From assembly GCA_017548805.1 (NCBI GenBank), contig JAFYZE010000205.1:1-7614 (forward strand): DNA of 7,614 bases. Reading direction: 5' to 3'. Made by a program: the position numbers and the translations under genes. The DNA is from Bacteroidales bacterium (GTDB lineage Bacteria; Bacteroidota; Bacteroidia; Bacteroidales; UBA932). This document shows, one piece after another, positions 6,651 through 7,614 of this stretch; the stretch's first letter is position 1; each line of letters opens with the position of its first letter. A model generated the notes under the pieces. That model did not search any database, was not told where the DNA came from, and was given only the letters and a program-made list of their open reading frames with translations.

Positions 6651-7614
6651 ATGAGACGCATTTTTTCCATCCTGGCGACGGCTTTGGTCCTGACCGGCCT
6701 CGCTTCATGTTCGGGCGGGACCGGCAAGGCCCTTCTCCCGAACGTCAGCGGCAAGGCCGGCGAGGTCATTGTCGTGATTGAAAAGGCTGATTGGGAGGGT
6801 GCCCTCGGCAACGAGGTACGCGAGCTCCTGGCCGCCGACTGTCCCTGGCTCTACATCCGCGAGCCGCTGTATTCCCTCGTGAACGTAGCTCCCGGCGGAT
6901 TTGCCGACCTGTTTAAGATCCACCGCAACATCGTGATCTTCAACATCGATCCCCAGATCGCCACTCCGGGCCTGCTGGTCAAGAATGATGTCTGGGCCGC
7001 GCCGCAGGTCGTCCTGCAGATCAGCGGCCACGATGCCGACGAGGCCCTTTCTATCCTCAAGGAGAAAGGCCCCACCGTGGTCAGCGCCATTGAGCAGGCC
7101 GAGCGTGACCGCGTGATCCACAACACACTGCTCTACGAGGAGCATTCCATCGCTCCGCAAGTTATGGCGGTCATCGGCGGATCGCCGCATTTCCCTTCGG
7201 GATACAAGCTTAAGACCAAGGCCGAGGATTTCGTCTGGGTGGCCGACGTCAAGCAGTATACACAGCAGGGAGTGTTCATCTACAAGTATCCTGCGCTTGA
7301 GGAGGACAACTTCTCCGTCGAGAACATCATCGCCAAGCGCAACGAGGTGCTGAAGAACAACGTTCCCGGCATGTTCGAAAACACCTACATGACCACCGCC
7401 GAGTACATCACCCCGACCGTCCAGTTCGTCAGGTACAAGGGACGCGATTTCGCGGAGACCCGCGGATACTGGGAAGTGCAGGGTGATTACATGGGCGGAC
7501 CTTTCGTGTCACACTCGTTCTATAGCCAGGATGGCTCGGAAATCATTGTCCTTGAGGCGTTTCTGTATGCTCCCCGCTACGACAAGCGCCAGTATCTGAG
7601 GCAGGTGGAGTCGA
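6651..7614 (+). CDS. DUF4837 family lipoprotein, C-terminus cut by window edge
   Basis: This open frame runs 321 codons without a stop to the right edge. Residues 1-20 form a lipoprotein signal: two arginines, a hydrophobic core and lipobox LASC with Cys20. The residues after it (SGGTGK) lack the acidic pattern associated with surface export in Bacteroidetes, so a periplasm-facing anchor is likelier (inference). PNVSGKAGEVIVVI (30-43) matches my recollection of the start of the DUF4837 domain, whose function is unknown; the family is usually about 330-350 residues, so little is missing. I see no catalytic signature. It begins 12 bases after rseP with an A-rich leader (CGCAAAGAT) and no terminator between, so it is probably the next gene of the same operon. 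The family call rests on motif memory, not on a search. Confidence 0.82.
   Translation, partial: MRRIFSILATALVLTGLASCSGGTGKALLPNVSGKAGEVIVVIEKADWEGALGNEVRELLAADCPWLYIREPLYSLVNVAPGGFADLFKIHRNIVIFNIDPQIATPGLLVKNDVWAAPQVVLQISGHDADEALSILKEKGPTVVSAIEQAERDRVIHNTLLYEEHSIAPQVMAVIGGSPHFPSGYKLKTKAEDFVWVADVKQYTQQGVFIYKYPALEEDNFSVENIIAKRNEVLKNNVPGMFENTYMTTAEYITPTVQFVRYKGRDFAETRGYWEVQGDYMGGPFVSHSFYSQDGSEIIVLEAFLYAPRYDKRQYLRQVES

Overview
The window looks like chromosomal housekeeping DNA from a GC-rich member of the Bacteroidales, possibly an uncultured gut or rumen lineage near Alistipes or the RC9 group; the genus is a guess. Four points support this: a Bacteroidetes-type promoter (TTTG, 19 bases, TAAATTTG) between divergent genes; A-rich leaders instead of clear Shine-Dalgarno sites; a DUF4837 lipoprotein, a family I know only from Bacteroidetes; and the gene order M23 protein - dxr - rseP - DUF4837, which I associate with that phylum.

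Layout. Bases 1-2259 (+) hold a family 3 glycoside hydrolase whose N-terminus, probably with a signal peptide, lies left of the window. A GC-rich hairpin flanked by A and T runs (2273-2304) terminates it and also the convergent def gene. Bases 3276-2303 (-) are a two-gene operon, ruvX then def, overlapping by ATGA. A 25-bp divergent gap (3277-3301) separates ruvX from a tightly packed + strand operon: an M23/LytM-like membrane protein (3302-4147), dxr (4147-5304), rseP (5298-6638) and a DUF4837 lipoprotein (6651 to beyond the right edge). Junctions in that operon are a 1-base overlap, a 7-base overlap and a 12-base gap, which suggests co-transcription and translational coupling.

How the genes relate. 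The + strand operon is an envelope set: DXR commits carbon to isoprenoid precursors, including the undecaprenyl carrier needed for peptidoglycan; the M23-like protein probably acts on or near peptidoglycan; RseP cleaves membrane segments; DUF4837 is an exported lipoprotein of unknown role. The divergent pair handles general functions (RuvX in nucleic-acid processing, Def in removing N-formyl groups). The GH3 enzyme belongs to polysaccharide use and is functionally separate.

I found no mobile element, CRISPR array, RNA gene, defence system or clearly new system. Apart from the 43-base terminator interval and the 25- and 12-base gaps, all of the window is coding. The points most worth a second look are the HxH-to-HLR change in the M23 domain, the near-leaderless ruvX promoter whose upstream element sits inside the divergent gene, and the unexplained DUF4837 protein next to RseP.
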